DNA from: Mesorhizobium sp. dw_380
GTDB lineage: Bacteria; Pseudomonadota; Alphaproteobacteria; Rhizobiales; Rhizobiaceae
Length of the DNA: 64,000 nt
Direction of reading: 5' to 3'
Assembly (NCBI RefSeq): GCF_018588885.1
Contig: NZ_JAFFIW010000003.1
Coordinates: 248,001 to 312,000 of the forward strand
The position numbers and the translations under genes were made by a program. Shown piece by piece: positions 37,884 through 45,306 of the stretch. The notes under the pieces were generated by a model that worked only from the letters and a program-made list of their open reading frames with translations, made no database searches and was not told where the DNA came from. Numbering within the stretch: position 1 is the first letter of the stretch; every line of letters starts with the position of its first letter.

Positions 37884-38630
37884 TCAGACGAAATCCTGCA
37901 GGTTCGCGTCCCGCAGCTTGGCGCCGCCAAGTAGGGCTCCGACCAACTGGTGCTTGAGGGCAAGGCACTGCGAGCGGGCAAGTCTTGCGATGCCCGGGGC
38001 GTCGCTCTTTTCGCAAGCCTGCAGCAGCTGTTTCTGCTGTTCGATGATCAGCGGCATGAAATCGCGCGACTTGAAGCCGAGATGGAGCGTCCGTTCCGAC
38101 TGATCGAGGATCTGGTTGAGCAGCTGTGCCAGCCGCAAATTGCCGGAAAGCTCGGCAATCGCCAGGCGGAAGGCGCGGTCGGCAGCCAGGAACGCAACGG
38201 GACTGCGCAGCGTCTCGGGCTTCAGCACCTTTCTGGCCGCCAGCCTGATCTCCTCCAGCCCGCGCTCGGTGATCACAGAGGTGGCGACCCTGAACACTTC
38301 CGGTTCGATCAGGCTACGGACGTCGAAGATCTCGTTGACGTCGCGCAAGGTGAGCGTGGTGATGACATAGCCACGGCGCGGCTCGCTCCTGACCAGTCCC
38401 TCCTGCATGAGGCGGGCGAGCGCCGAGCGGATCGTCGCCTTCTTGATGCCGTAGCGGGCCTCGATCTGTTTCTCGGTCAGCGCTTCACCAGGCGACAGAA
38501 CACAGGCGACGATATCGCTCTTCAACTGTTCGTAGGCCTGTTCGCTGCGCAGCACATCCGCCGTCGACAGCGCCGTCGTCCCGCCTGGGGACGTGGTCGA
38601 TTTCGACGGCGCGGCTTTTGTCGACTTCAT
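37884..38630 (-). CDS. GntR-family regulator with FCD domain
   Basis: A 248-residue regulator from ATG 38630 (GAGAGAAG upstream); the frame extends to 38666 without a better site. The helix-turn-helix includes YEQLKSDIVACVLSPGEALT and YGIKKATIRSALARLMQEG, with the wing RRGYVIT. The C-terminal half is an FCD ligand domain, although the usual metal His residues are less obvious (FLAADRAFRLAIAEL). The divergent cupin gene 150 bp away is the likely target. Confidence 0.9.
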   Translation of the reverse strand: MKSTKAAPSKSTTSPGGTTALSTADVLRSEQAYEQLKSDIVACVLSPGEALTEKQIEARYGIKKATIRSALARLMQEGLVRSEPRRGYVITTLTLRDVNEIFDVRSLIEPEVFRVATSVITERGLEEIRLAARKVLKPETLRSPVAFLAADRAFRLAIAELSGNLRLAQLLNQILDQSERTLHLGFKSRDFMPLIIEQQKQLLQACEKSDAPGIARLARSQCLALKHQLVGALLGGAKLRDANLQDFV

Positions 38631-38779
38631 GCTTCTCTCGCTTTTAGCGCCTGGCTGCTCGAACATGATCTCGACCTTTCGGGGCCATGCTCTGGCCCGC
38701 GGTTGACGCCGGCATCGGCATTGGCTAGCGTTGGACGGCTTAGATACCTTTGCTGAGCATCTCAGAAAGGAGTTGTGGA

Positions 38780-39340
38780 ATGCCCCTATCCGCCGAGTCT
38801 CCTCTCTACCCCGCCATCAAGGATATCGTCAACGCGGCGGCAGGCCCCGATCCCTTTGAGCAGGTCAAGGCCGTCCTGAGCGACTATACCAATCGCTTCC
38901 ACGCGCTCGGCAGACTGGTTCACGAGGAAGAGGACGACGAACTGCTGCTGCACGCAAGCCCGAAGCTGACGATCTACCACATCACGCTCTCGCCCGGCGT
39001 GCAGTATCCGCCGCACAACCATTTGATGGATGCGTTGATCGGCATCTATCGGGGCGGCGAGACCAATTTCATCTACCCGCTGGCGGGCGATCGGGTCGAC
39101 GAACCGGAGCGGCAGGATTTTGCGGCGCCGGCGCTGGTGCACATGTCCTCCAATACCATTCACTCGGTCGCCAACACCGGCAACGCCCGCTCCGGGGCTC
39201 TGCATGTCTATCTGGGTGATCTGCCGGGCACCGATCGCCAGCTGTGGAGCCTGGCAGACCACCGGCCGGAGCCGTTCGACAACGTCAGGTACATGGCCGG
39301 CGCTCGGCCCATCGAGCAATCGACGTCCGAATCCGAATAG
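38780..39340 (+). CDS. Cupin-fold metal-dependent protein (cysteine dioxygenase-like)
   Basis: A 186-residue protein. Two cupin motifs are visible: the metal-binding PPHNHLMDALIGIYRGGE near residues 75-95 and a second His in SSNTIHSVANTG near 130. The pattern resembles predicted double-stranded beta-helix enzymes related to cysteine dioxygenase. The ATG at 38780 is 7 bp after AAAGGAG; an upstream in-frame ATG at 38750 lacks one. The divergent GntR/FCD gene suggests control by a small acid. Substrate unknown. Confidence 0.82.
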   Translation: MPLSAESPLYPAIKDIVNAAAGPDPFEQVKAVLSDYTNRFHALGRLVHEEEDDELLLHASPKLTIYHITLSPGVQYPPHNHLMDALIGIYRGGETNFIYPLAGDRVDEPERQDFAAPALVHMSSNTIHSVANTGNARSGALHVYLGDLPGTDRQLWSLADHRPEPFDNVRYMAGARPIEQSTSESE

Positions 39341-39375
39341 CGCATCGAACATTTGCGAAGCAGCACAATTGACGA

Positions 39376-39405
39376 TTGACATGCAGGTATTTACCTGCAT
39401 ATTGT
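39376..39405 (+). promoter_or_regulatory. Promoter with internal 20-bp perfect palindrome (ArsR operator candidate)
   Basis: TTGACA (39376-39381) and TATTGT (39400-39405) are spaced by 18 bp. The palindrome ATGCAGGTATTTACCTGCAT (39381-39400) fills the spacer completely, so a dimer bound there would block RNA polymerase. The ArsR-type gene starts 24 bp after the -10 box, which suggests autoregulation. Confidence 0.8.
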
Positions 39406-39428
39406 GACCTCACAACAGAGTGAGGCCT

Positions 39429-39749
39429 ATGGACGCCGACAAGGTTTTCAAAGCGCTGGGCGACCCGACACGCAGAAGGCTGCTTGACCTTCTGTGCGAG
39501 AAGAACGGGCAGACGCTCGGCCAGCTTTGCGAACATCTGGACATGGCAAGGCAATCCGCCACCCAGCACATCGACCTCCTGGAGGCGGCCAACCTGGTGA
39601 GCACGGTCAAGCGCGGCCGCGAAAAGCTGCACTTCATCAACCCGGTGCCGCTGCACGAGGTCTACGAGCGCTGGGTGCGGAAATTCGAACGGCAGCGGCT
39701 CAGCCTGCTGCACGACCTGAAACAAGAACTCGAAGGAGAGGACCAATGA
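39429..39749 (+). CDS. ArsR-family transcriptional regulator
   Basis: A 106-residue winged-helix protein: VFKALGDPTRRRLLDLLCEK is the ArsR N-terminal helix pair, the recognition helix is in LDMARQSATQHIDLLEAANL, and the wing contains VKRGREKLHFINP. There are no metal-binding ELCVC-type cysteines, so it likely belongs to the metal-independent branch usually paired with SRPBCC genes. The ATG at 39429 follows GAGG; a GTG at 39420 is possible. It overlaps the next gene by 4 bp. Confidence 0.93.
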   Translation: MDADKVFKALGDPTRRRLLDLLCEKNGQTLGQLCEHLDMARQSATQHIDLLEAANLVSTVKRGREKLHFINPVPLHEVYERWVRKFERQRLSLLHDLKQELEGEDQ

Positions 39750-40210
39750 CCAGAGAGACGACCAGTTTTGTCTACGTGACCTATATTCGCTCGACGCCGC
39801 AGAAGGTGTTCGAAGCCATAACCAGGCCCGACATCGCGCGCCGCTACTGGGGCCATGAGAACGTCTCCGACTGGAAGGCGGGATCGAAATGGGAACATAT
39901 CCGCGCCAATGACGAACGCACCATCGAACTGGTCGGCAAGGTCGTCGAAATCTCGCCGCCGACCCGACTGGTGATGACTTGGGCGAACGCCTCGCAGGCC
40001 GACGACCCGTCGAAATACAGCCGGGTGACGTTCGGCATCGAGGAATACGACACCATGGTGCGGCTGACCGTAACCCATGACGAACTCGAAGCCGGCAGCG
40101 GCATGGCGAAAGGCGTCAGCCAAGGCTGGCCGGCAGTGCTGTCCAGCATGAAATCCTTCCTCGAAACTGGCAGCGGCATCGATATTTTCGCCAAGCCGAA
40201 ATCGGCCTGA
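39746..40210 (+). CDS. SRPBCC (AHSA1-like) domain protein
   Basis: A 154-residue START/Bet v1-fold protein. YIRSTPQKVFEAITRPDIA at the N-terminus and TVTHDELEAGSG, QGWPAVLSSMKSFLETG near the end are typical of AHSA1-like proteins encoded with ArsR regulators. They bind small hydrophobic ligands; the specific ligand is unknown. The start is fused to the ArsR stop (ATGA), so the two form a unit, probably one in which the ligand also matters to the regulator. Confidence 0.9.
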   Translation: MTRETTSFVYVTYIRSTPQKVFEAITRPDIARRYWGHENVSDWKAGSKWEHIRANDERTIELVGKVVEISPPTRLVMTWANASQADDPSKYSRVTFGIEEYDTMVRLTVTHDELEAGSGMAKGVSQGWPAVLSSMKSFLETGSGIDIFAKPKSA

Positions 40211-40222
40211 CTCGGGGTGACA

Positions 40223-40636
40223 ATGACTAAGCACTATAGAGGCGGATGTGCGTGCGGCGCGATCCGCTATGAAACGAGCTGCGAGCCGGTCTTCGAGAAC
40301 CACTGCCAATGCCGCGACTGCCAGAAACGAAGTGGCACGGGGCATGGGTCCTATCTGACCTTTCAGCGGGCGGATGTGACAACCACGGCCGAAACGAACA
40401 CCTGGCGTTTAGCGAGTGACAGCGGGAACGAAAAGGTGCACGCCTTCTGCCCGACCTGTGGAACGCCGGTCTATCTGACGAACGTCGCAATGCCGGATCT
40501 GATCGCGGTGAACGCGACCAGCCTTGACGACCCCGGCCAATTCAACCCGCAGGTGGTCACATATGCCATCCGCGGCCATGCCTGGGACACGATCGATCCA
40601 TCATTGAAGACATTCGATCGCATGCCGCACGGATAG
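40223..40636 (+). CDS. GFA (CENP-V/glutathione-dependent formaldehyde-activating) family protein
   Basis: A 137-residue zinc protein. Cysteines expected for the two zinc sites lie in GGCACGAIRYE, NHCQCRDCQKRSG and FCPTCGTPVYL. The family was named after Gfa of Paracoccus, but most members have no proven link to formaldehyde. The ATG at 40223 follows GGGGTGA; a GTG at 40217 is an alternative. It is 12 bp after the SRPBCC gene and probably in the same operon. Confidence 0.9.
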   Translation: MTKHYRGGCACGAIRYETSCEPVFENHCQCRDCQKRSGTGHGSYLTFQRADVTTTAETNTWRLASDSGNEKVHAFCPTCGTPVYLTNVAMPDLIAVNATSLDDPGQFNPQVVTYAIRGHAWDTIDPSLKTFDRMPHG

Positions 40637-40688
40637 TTCCGGAACGGCGGCACCGTCGACAGCTGCGGGTAGGCTTGGAGCGCGCCGT

Positions 40689-41762
40689 TTAGACGCGACG
40701 GTCCGGGCCGGACAGCCGGCTGGCGGCGGTTTCCGCCATGGCGTCTGCAAGCTCCAGGCCCCATTGCTGGCGGCAATAGGCGCGGAAGTCGAAGCAAGGC
40801 AGGCCGGGACAGACCTCGAATTCGATGAGATGGATCGTGTCGTCGGCTTCGACCCGCAGGTCGATGGAAAAGACGTCGCGCAGGCCAAGCCCGCTCATCA
40901 GCCGCCCGGCGATCGCACGAACCCTGGCATCGGCGGCCGGCTGGATATCGGCAACCGCGACAAGTTCCGGTTCGGTATAATGTCCTGCCGATTTCGCCGC
41001 CTCGCCGGTTTCGCCGTAGAGCGCGAGGCTGTCCGCCATGGTCTGGAAATCGGCGCCTGAATCGACATAGGCGACGCCGAGCGCCTCGACCCCGACTTGC
41101 GGCGTCAGCCCGAGGAAGCTGGCGCGCACGTTGCGGCCGGCGACATAGGGCTGCACGACGACATCGTCGCGATAGGCGGCGAAAACACGCCGGCTAAGCT
41201 CCAGTGCGTGGCCGAGATCATCGCTGCGCGAATCCGGCCATATGCCGATCTTGGCGCCGAGCCGGTTGGGCTTGACGAACCAGCCGGCGGCCGAGGCCGG
41301 CGGCTTGACCAGCCATTTTCCATCGCGGGCAAGGCCGGCCCGCGGCACCGGCAGGCCGAGCGCGCCAAGCACGGCGCCGGAGCGGAACTTGTCCTGGCAG
41401 AGCGCGAATAGCGAATCATCGGCGCCGATCGTCTTGAACCCACCCAGTCTTGCCAAAGCGGGGGCCGCGCCGCCACGGAAATAGGCGATGCCGTCGGTCA
41501 GCGTCCAGACCAGCGTCGTGCCGGGATCCTCGCCGGCGAGTGCCTTTGCGGCATCGTCGAGCAGAACCGGCGCGAAAGACAGGCCGCGCGCCCGGCAAGC
41601 GCCGGCAAGCATGTCGAACTCTTGGGCGAGGTCCGTCGACTGCGCCAAATAGAAGGCGATTTCGGCGGCGCGCTCGGGCGCATGACCGTCGGCGACCAGA
41701 CGGTCGACGCAGGCCCTTTCCGGCTCATGGACGAGGATCAGTCTTGGCGTGCGGCTCGACAT
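40689..41762 (-). CDS. ATP-grasp family protein, D-alanine-D-alanine ligase-like
   Basis: A 357-residue protein with an ATP-grasp-like core: FVKPNRLGAKIGIWPDSR and VVVQPYVAGRNVRASFLGL in the ATP-binding half, then FSIDLRVEADDTIHLIEFEV for the metal/ATP site, followed by CPGLPCFDFRAYC. The first 110 residues, beginning PRLILVHEPERACVDRLVADG, are unlike Ddl. Family enzymes join a carboxylate to an amine through an acylphosphate. No partner gene is adjacent and the substrates are unknown; a peptide ligase for a small metabolite is possible. Confidence 0.8.
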   Translation of the reverse strand: MSSRTPRLILVHEPERACVDRLVADGHAPERAAEIAFYLAQSTDLAQEFDMLAGACRARGLSFAPVLLDDAAKALAGEDPGTTLVWTLTDGIAYFRGGAAPALARLGGFKTIGADDSLFALCQDKFRSGAVLGALGLPVPRAGLARDGKWLVKPPASAAGWFVKPNRLGAKIGIWPDSRSDDLGHALELSRRVFAAYRDDVVVQPYVAGRNVRASFLGLTPQVGVEALGVAYVDSGADFQTMADSLALYGETGEAAKSAGHYTEPELVAVADIQPAADARVRAIAGRLMSGLGLRDVFSIDLRVEADDTIHLIEFEVCPGLPCFDFRAYCRQQWGLELADAMAETAASRLSGPDRRV

Positions 41763-41900
41763 GAAACGAACGGTCTCCGGCGCTGCGATCGCCTACCATC
41801 GCACGGCCGGCGCAAACGGCTTTCGCGAAACCGACCCGGGCCGGGCGCCTGCGTGACAGCGCCAATGCGCGATAGGGGAGGCCGTTGCGAACGCCCTTGT

Positions 41901-42785
41901 TCAGGCGATCAGCACGCGCGGCTCGAAGCGGCCGTTGACGGGAATGTCGAGCACAAAGGTCATACCTCCCTGCAGATCCAGCAGGCGCTGCTTCTCGCTC
42001 TTGCCCGACCAGGCGGAGGTGACCGCCAGCCGGTCGGCATTCTTGCCGATGAAGGCCGGACAGGACGGTTGCGTCACCGGCATGGCGACCGAGCGGACGA
42101 GCTTGCCGTCGGGCCCATAGGCTTCGACGACGCTGCCGCCCCAGACGGCGTTCCACAGGATGCCGTCGCGGTCGAGCACTGAACCGTCGATATAACCCTT
42201 GGCCGAACGGTGATCGACGAATATCTTCGGCTCGCCGATGGGCAGGCCGGTGGCCGGATCGCAGTCGACGCGCATTAACAGTCCGGTCGAGGTGTCGGTG
42301 TAGTGGGCGAGCGCGCCATCCTGCGAAAAGCAGATCGAGTTCGACACGGTGATATCCGGGAACAGCTTGCGCAATTCTCCCTTGAAGAACCAGTAGATCG
42401 AACCGGCGCCCTTCTCCTCCTTCTTGCCCATGGTGCCGACCCAGAAGGCGCCACAGGGATGGACGCGCGAATCGTTCGAGCGCGTGACCGGATTGTCGGC
42501 TTCGATCGGCGTGTGCAGCGTCATCTTGCCGGTCGCTGCGTCGCGGACATAGAGGCCGGTCTCGGCGGCGATGAGCTGGCGCTTGTCGTCGATGACGGCG
42601 ATGGCGCTCGCCATCCGGCCAAGCTCGTGAACGGTCGTCGCGCCGCCAGACAGGGGCTTCTGCAGAAGCTGGCCGTTGACGATGTCGAACCAATAGAGAG
42701 TGTCGGTCGCGGGATCGTAGCTCGGCCCTTCGCCGAGCTGGCAGACATGGTCGGAAAAAACGGAAACGATCGCTTCGCTCATCAT
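41901..42785 (-). CDS. SMP-30/gluconolactonase family lactonase (galactonolactonase candidate)
   Basis: A 294-residue six-bladed beta-propeller. GEGPSYDPATDTLYWFDIVN carries the metal-binding Glu; HPCGAFWVGTMG and GYIDGSVLDRDGILWNAVWG carry further metal and catalytic residues. In this cluster it should open the lactone of D-galactonate (or L-arabinonate). The start lies in ATGATGA, overlapping the aldolase stop, so translation is coupled. Confidence 0.92.
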   Translation of the reverse strand: MMSEAIVSVFSDHVCQLGEGPSYDPATDTLYWFDIVNGQLLQKPLSGGATTVHELGRMASAIAVIDDKRQLIAAETGLYVRDAATGKMTLHTPIEADNPVTRSNDSRVHPCGAFWVGTMGKKEEKGAGSIYWFFKGELRKLFPDITVSNSICFSQDGALAHYTDTSTGLLMRVDCDPATGLPIGEPKIFVDHRSAKGYIDGSVLDRDGILWNAVWGGSVVEAYGPDGKLVRSVAMPVTQPSCPAFIGKNADRLAVTSAWSGKSEKQRLLDLQGGMTFVLDIPVNGRFEPRVLIA

Positions 42786-43420
42786 GCTTCCCCGAACGCT
42801 GCATCCCAGGCCACGACGGCGGCGTGGGCCCGCGCGGCCACCTCATCGACGCTCATGCCCGGTTTGAACAGACTGGAGCCAAGGCCGAAGACGGTGACGC
42901 CAACCGCCTTGTAGCCGGCAAAGTCCGTCTCCGAGACACCGCCGACGGCGCCGACCAATGTCTGCGCCGGCAGCACCGCCCGGATGGCGGAAATGCCTGA
43001 AGCACCGAGCACGCTGGCCGGGAAGAATTTCAGCGCCGAGGCGCCAAGCCGGATCGCCTGGAAGGCCTCGGTGGGCGTGAACACACCCGGCATGGTGACC
43101 ATGCCGTAATGCATGGCGCGGGCCATCACGTCGGCGTCGATGTTGGGGCTGACCAGCAGCCGCCCGCCGGCCTTGTGCAAGCCGTCGACATCGGCCGGCG
43201 TCAGCACGGTGCCGGCGCCGACCAGGGCTGACTTCGGCAGCACTTCGACAATCCGGGCGATCGACGAGAACGGCTCGGGTGAATTGAGCGGCACCTCGAT
43301 CGCCTCGATGCCGGCATCGAACAGCGCCTGCCCCATGGCAATCGCCTCGGCGGGCTTCAGGCCGCGCAGGATGGCGACCAGCCCGCGCTTGAGCTTCGGG
43401 AAGGCTGCGGTCTCAGTCAT
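42782..43420 (-). CDS. dgoA: 2-dehydro-3-deoxy-6-phosphogalactonate aldolase
   Basis: A 212-residue class I aldolase of the KDPG/KHG family. VAILRGLKPAEAIAMGQALF at the N-terminus, the Glu in EAIEVPLNSPEP, GAGTVLTPADVD, and the Schiff-base Lys in SALKFFPASVLG are all visible. NSPEP rather than RTP favours the phosphogalactonate branch (DgoA) over Eda. Product: pyruvate and glyceraldehyde-3-P. It overlaps the kinase stop by 4 bp. Confidence 0.93.
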   Translation of the reverse strand: MTETAAFPKLKRGLVAILRGLKPAEAIAMGQALFDAGIEAIEVPLNSPEPFSSIARIVEVLPKSALVGAGTVLTPADVDGLHKAGGRLLVSPNIDADVMARAMHYGMVTMPGVFTPTEAFQAIRLGASALKFFPASVLGASGISAIRAVLPAQTLVGAVGGVSETDFAGYKAVGVTVFGLGSSLFKPGMSVDEVAARAHAAVVAWDAAFGEA

Positions 43421-44376
43421 GCCAAGGCTCCGGTTCTGGCGATCATGCCGTTCTCGCGCGCGGCCTCGACAAGGCCGGCCCGCACCGCTTCATCCGCGTC
43501 GACGGCACGGAAGGCAAGTCCTGCAAGCTCGAGTGCAGCCGAATAGAGCGAAGCGAGCGAGCCGGAAGCGATCAGCACGACCGGCGCATCGCCGGCGCCA
43601 TAGCGGCGCTTCGCGGAGGCGATCTCGCCGCCGATCAAAAGCCCGGACAGGCAGGCCGCCGCGTCCTGCGACTTCAGGTCCTGCAACAGCCCGGCGGCGC
43701 GGATGGCAAACAGCTTCGACGTGACATCGCCGCCCTCGTCAAGCGCCCGTTCGCACCATTGCCGGAAGAACGGACTGTCCACCGCCACCGGAGCCGGATG
43801 CTCGCCCAGCGAATGCTTGAGGATCGAATGTGCGGCCAGCACCGAAAACAATTCGCCGGTCGGCCATGTGCCGAAGCCGGCAACCGCGCCATCCTCGACC
43901 ACGACCCATTTCGAGTGCGTGCCCGGCATGCAGGCGAGATGCCGCCCCTTTGCCGGCAAACCAGCGCCGGCAAGCTGTGTTTCCTCACCGCGCATGACGT
44001 CGGGCGCGTCGGCCAGACGCTGGGCGAGGCCCGGCACGATGCGGATGTCGCGGCGCTCGCCTTCGATGCGGGCCGCGCCGCGCAGGATGGCGCCGATCGG
44101 CGCCGGCACGCTCACATAGGGCGCCTCGATCCAGCCCTGACGAGAGCCGGCCATGCCGCAGATGATGACGGGCAACGCGTCAGGCGCGCCCATGGCGGCC
44201 AGGTGGCTTTCCAGCACGTTCGAAAACCCTTTTTCGCGCGCGGTGATCAGGCCGTCATCGCCGCGGCGTTCCGCAAGCAGCTTGCCGCTGCCGTCGATCA
44301 GCCATGCCCGAAGCCGGGTCGTGCCCCAATCGAGCGCTGCTACTGCTGGAACATTGCTGGCAAAACCTGGGCTCAC
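43417..44376 (-). CDS. dgoK: 2-dehydro-3-deoxygalactonokinase
   Basis: A 319-residue kinase of the DgoK family: ALDWGTTRLRAWLIDGSG is the phosphate-1 loop, CGMAGSRQGW, CMPGTHSKWV and GTWPTGELFSVLAAHSIL are DgoK hallmarks. It phosphorylates 2-keto-3-deoxy-D-galactonate. The start is GTG 44376, overlapping the SDR stop (GTGA) with GGAGG 6 bp upstream; the open frame to 44490 is only the shadow of the SDR gene. It feeds the aldolase encoded next. Confidence 0.95.
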   Translation of the reverse strand: MSPGFASNVPAVAALDWGTTRLRAWLIDGSGKLLAERRGDDGLITAREKGFSNVLESHLAAMGAPDALPVIICGMAGSRQGWIEAPYVSVPAPIGAILRGAARIEGERRDIRIVPGLAQRLADAPDVMRGEETQLAGAGLPAKGRHLACMPGTHSKWVVVEDGAVAGFGTWPTGELFSVLAAHSILKHSLGEHPAPVAVDSPFFRQWCERALDEGGDVTSKLFAIRAAGLLQDLKSQDAAACLSGLLIGGEIASAKRRYGAGDAPVVLIASGSLASLYSAALELAGLAFRAVDADEAVRAGLVEAARENGMIARTGALA

Positions 44377-45140
44377 AGGAAGCCTCCATCGACGATCAGC
44401 ATCTGCGCGGTCAGCATGCGCGAGGCATCCGAGGCCAGGAACAGCACCGTGCCGACCATGTCGTCCGGCCGCATGACGTCCTTGATGCACTGCTTGGCGA
44501 CATGGGCGGCAAGCGCCTGTTCGGTCACCCAGCGTTCCTGCTGCCGTTCGGTGATCACCCAGCCGGGCGCGACGGCGTTGACGCGGATGCGGTCGGGCCC
44601 AAGCTTGCCCGCCAGGCCCTTGGTGAGGCCGAGGATGCCCGCCTTGGCGGCGGTGTAGGCCGGCATGTCGGGATGGTTGATCAGATAGGATGTCGAGGTG
44701 AAGTTGATGATCGAGCCGCCGCCGGCCCGCTTCATGCCCGGCGCCACCGCTTGCGCGGTGAAGAAATGCGGCCTGAGATTGATCGCCTGGTTGTTGTCCC
44801 AGAACTCCACCGTCACGTCCTCGACGGCGTGGCGTTCGTCCCAGGCGGCATTGTTGATCAGCACCGTGACGTCGCCATGCGCCTCGGCCGCCTTGGCCGC
44901 CGAGGCCCGCAGCGCCTCGACATCGCGCAGATCGGTCTTGAGGTAGAGCGGCCGGCGGCCAAATTCTTTCTCGATGCGGTCGGCAAGCGCGGTGCTGGGC
45001 TCATCGGCGATGTCGATGAAGGCGACATTGGCGCCCTGGCGCACAAACCCCTCGGTCAGGGCCGCGCCGATCCCGGAGCCGCCGCCGGTGATCAGCACCG
45101 AGGCTCCCTTGAGGTCGGCAAAATCCGCCGATGGCATCAT
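44373..45140 (-). CDS. SDR-family oxidoreductase, likely D-galactose 1-dehydrogenase
   Basis: A 255-residue classical SDR: cofactor motif LITGGGSGIGAALTEGF, NNAAWDERHAVEDVT, catalytic Ser in INFTSTSYL, YTAAK, and RVNAVAPGWVITERQQERWV, which resembles L-arabinose/D-galactose 1-dehydrogenases of alpha- and betaproteobacteria. First gene of the leftward cluster SDR-kinase-aldolase-lactonase, so it should start the De Ley-Doudoroff pathway by oxidising galactose to galactonolactone. Two ATG codons lie in tandem at 45140 and 45137; the ribosome site is weak. Confidence 0.88.
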   Translation of the reverse strand: MMPSADFADLKGASVLITGGGSGIGAALTEGFVRQGANVAFIDIADEPSTALADRIEKEFGRRPLYLKTDLRDVEALRASAAKAAEAHGDVTVLINNAAWDERHAVEDVTVEFWDNNQAINLRPHFFTAQAVAPGMKRAGGGSIINFTSTSYLINHPDMPAYTAAKAGILGLTKGLAGKLGPDRIRVNAVAPGWVITERQQERWVTEQALAAHVAKQCIKDVMRPDDMVGTVLFLASDASRMLTAQMLIVDGGFL

Positions 45141-45306
45141 GTCTTTTTTACTCCGCGCTTAACCGGCGCGCATCCTAGCCAGAGAAGCCGGGCGGGCAAG
45201 GGCGAAACGTCGGATTTTGCGGGCTTATGTCAGACAAAACGACAATGCGCCGCACGCGACGGCTGGAGCGGCATGATCGGAACGCTGATTGCCTCGTGGT
45301 CGCCGG

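Noticed and set aside
38651..38692. Possible degenerate copy of the GCATGATC repeat upstream of the GntR gene
   Set aside because: Only fragments (GAACATGATC, GGCCATGC) match, too weak to call.
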